Source: Dehalococcoidia bacterium (lineage in GTDB: Bacteria > Chloroflexota > Dehalococcoidia > SZUA-161). Taken from it: a stretch of 5,864 bases of DNA. Location of the stretch: positions 1-5,864 of the forward strand of contig SOKG01000083.1 in the NCBI GenBank assembly GCA_004376205.1, given 5' to 3'. The notes under the pieces are model-generated. The model saw nothing but the letters and a program-made list of their open reading frames with translations. It did not search any database and had not been told where the DNA came from. The first letter of the stretch is position 1. Every line of letters begins with the position of its first letter. Both the position numbers and the translations under genes were made by a program. Positions 5,317 through 5,864 of this stretch are shown piece after piece.

Positions 5317-5626
5317 AAAGGCTTTGGGAACTCAGAAGGGAACGAATATAGTCAAAACCTGATGGTCGCACTATAAATCTTGAGTCTAGCTGAGGAGTCT
5401 CCAGTCCGAGCAACAGCCCGCGAACTAAACTGACGAACTAAGGGTTGGTGCCGAGGAGCAGTCCTAAGAAGCAGACGACCCTTTAAAGGTTCCTTTCTGA
5501 TGAACGTGCTCATGGAGCACTGCTTAGGCTAGTTAGGAAGGTCAATGGGAGGACACAGCTGAGGACGAAAGCTGAGGGGGGATATGCTCCTTAACCCCCC
5601 AACTTAATAGCTTGCCAAGGGGATAC
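5317..5626 (+). other. Gene-free, hairpin-rich stretch; candidate structured RNA of unknown class
   Basis: No plausible protein frame is seen on either strand. The plus strand carries a series of local hairpins: AAGGGTTG/CGACCCTT (5440-5447 with 5476-5483) enclosing AGGA/TCCT with a 4-nt loop (5454-5465); TTCCT/AGGAA (5490-5494 with 5535-5539) enclosing GTGCTC-atg-GAGCAC (5506-5520); CAGCT/AGCTG (5556-5560 with 5570-5574); and GGGGGG/CCCCCC (5576-5581 with 5595-5600). The octamer AGCTGAGG occurs three times (5388, 5557, 5570) and CGAACTAA twice (5421, 5434). It does not match tRNA, tmRNA, RNase P RNA, SRP RNA or a riboswitch I know. It could be the treT 3' untranslated region, a free non-coding RNA, or part of a leader for the gene at 5811. 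Confidence 0.33.
5349..5377 (+). promoter_or_regulatory. Possible promoter for the structured intergenic RNA
   Basis: TAGTCA (5349-5354) and TATAAA (5372-5377, 5 of 6 bases) are 17 nt apart on the plus strand, 32 bp after the treT stop. Transcription would begin near 5383-5384, just before the first AGCTGAGG copy and the hairpin series. The -35 element matches 4 of 6 consensus bases, so this is a moderate candidate only. Confidence 0.35.
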
Positions 5627-5671
5627 AAAAAAAGCCCTGGCTGCCTACCACGTAAGGAAAACAGCCAGAGC
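5627..5671 (-). terminator. Intrinsic terminator of the minus-strand small RNA
   Basis: On the minus strand GCTCTGGCTG (5662-5671) pairs with CAGCCAGGGC (5634-5643) over 10 bp with one G-U. The loop region can itself pair (CC-TAC with GTA-GG), and seven U residues follow (5627-5633). Nothing on the minus strand requires a stop here except a transcript starting just upstream. Confidence 0.75.
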
Positions 5672-5706
5672 CTCGGAGTGAACCGATGGGTCACACCAGT
5701 TCACAA
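5627..5706 (-). ncRNA. Predicted small RNA of about 80 nt with its own promoter and terminator
   Basis: The minus strand has a complete transcription unit without a reading frame. After the promoter at 5713-5741 the RNA would begin near 5704-5707. It forms a 5' hairpin, GTGAACTG pairing with CGGTTCAC (5697-5704 with 5678-5685, 8 bp including one G-U), and 6 nt later enters a strong intrinsic terminator. Two consecutive stem-loops and a U-tract at about 80 nt are the typical build of a bacterial regulatory RNA. It is antisense to any plus-strand leader reaching the gene at 5811, so it may act on that leader. It fits no RNA class that I recognise. Confidence 0.55.
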
Positions 5707-5712
5707 TATAAC

Positions 5713-5741
5713 ATCGTAGCACACCTCAAAATATCTGTCAA
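5713..5741 (-). promoter_or_regulatory. Promoter of the minus-strand small RNA
   Basis: A perfect TTGACA (5736-5741 on the minus strand), a 17-nt spacer and TACGAT (5713-5718, 4 of 6 consensus bases) are followed 6-9 nt later by the first base of a stable hairpin. It is the only perfect -35 with correct spacing that I found in the window. Confidence 0.6.
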
Positions 5742-5760
5742 TATACCCAAACCTCTCACC

Positions 5761-5796
5761 GGCGATGGCTTACATAGCTGTCGCCTTTTGTATTTT
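5761..5796 (+). terminator. Intrinsic terminator immediately before the last gene, probable attenuator
   Basis: GGCGATGGCT (5761-5770) pairs with AGCTGTCGCC (5776-5785) over 10 bp with two G-U pairs and a 5-nt TACAT loop, followed by TTTTGTATTTT. It ends 4 nt before the AAAGGAGGG ribosome-binding region of the gene at 5811. There is no room for a promoter between them, so transcripts for that gene must pass through the terminator, the layout of a transcription attenuator. No clear antiterminator was found; CATCG at 5712-5716 can pair with CGATG at 5763-5767. Confidence 0.68.
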
Positions 5797-5810
5797 GAAA
5801 GGAGGGCGAG

Positions 5811-5864
5811 ATGAGGCTTACAAAGAAGCAGGCTATCCAAATTACAAAGGAACTAAGGGAGTGG
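5811..5864 (+). CDS. Start of an unidentified protein, cut by the window edge
   Basis: The first 18 codons read MRLTKKQAIQITKELREW and are open to the edge. The ATG has an excellent ribosome-binding site, AAAGGAGGG (5798-5806), spaced 4 nt. The fragment is a basic amphipathic helix, too short to assign. I have an impression of similar N-termini in short hypothetical proteins of Dehalococcoidia, which is not verifiable here. Its expression is probably conditional, given the intrinsic terminator just upstream. Confidence 0.7.
   Translation, partial: MRLTKKQAIQITKELREW

Noticed and set aside
5495..5530. Ten-codon frame MNVLMEHCLG as a leader peptide
   Set aside because: Weak ribosome-binding site, no run of regulatory codons, and it overlaps a strong hairpin; chance is the simpler explanation.
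5501..5577. CTGATGA followed by a 6-bp hairpin, and CTGAGGACGAAA, resembling hammerhead ribozyme core pieces
   Set aside because: In the first the GAAA box is missing after stem II; in the second there is no stem II between the boxes. No stem III/I arrangement with a cleavage site could be drawn.
5612..5640. TTGCCA on the plus strand as a promoter for the 5811 gene
   Set aside because: The positions 16-18 nt downstream read GCCCTGG, with no -10 element.

Overview
The window looks like a chromosomal segment of a Dehalococcoidia-type Chloroflexota bacterium. The basis is gene content: a thiL-tsaE-tsaB cluster, a trehalose glycosyltransferring synthase (TreT), a transglutaminase-like protein and a short Cys-rich protein, at moderate GC with housekeeping sigma-type promoters. 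The taxonomic call is an inference from protein flavour, not a search result. TGA is an ordinary stop here (thiL, the phosphoesterase gene and the small Cys-rich gene all end in TGA).

Left third (1-1862, minus strand): a compact operon read right to left as thiL (thiamine-phosphate kinase), tsaE and tsaB (two partners of the tRNA t6A37 threonylcarbamoylation complex). The genes are 10 and 3 nt apart. thiL has a TTGTGG-N17-TATAAT promoter so close to its ATG that the message should be leaderless. tsaE most likely starts at a TTG behind a good Shine-Dalgarno. tsaB is interrupted by an in-frame TGA at 47-49, and recognisable TsaB sequence continues in the same frame to the window edge.

Middle (1946-3991): diverging from thiL, a calcineurin-like metallophosphoesterase gene and a transglutaminase-like gene form a plus-strand pair. 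A 54-codon minus-strand gene (3479-3643) for a Cys-rich, probably metal-binding protein follows, with its own consensus promoter. Divergent from it is a 4-oxalocrotonate-tautomerase-family gene.

Right third (4028-5864): treT has a TTGCGG-N17-TATACT promoter whose spacer is filled by a 16-bp inverted repeat, a likely operator. About 490 bp without a protein gene follow. They hold (a) a hairpin-rich stretch with a possible plus-strand promoter, (b) a convincing minus-strand small-RNA unit (TTGACA-N17-TACGAT promoter, 5' hairpin, strong intrinsic terminator, about 80 nt), and (c) a plus-strand intrinsic terminator ending 4 nt before the Shine-Dalgarno of a last gene that runs off the edge. Because no promoter fits between that terminator and the gene, the gene is probably controlled by attenuation. 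The small RNA is antisense to any long leader, an arrangement resembling antisense-RNA-driven attenuation. This is the best candidate here for an undescribed regulatory system.

The genes do not form one pathway: the left operon serves translation fidelity and thiamine cofactor supply, treT serves osmolyte or storage metabolism, and the others have no assigned cellular role.
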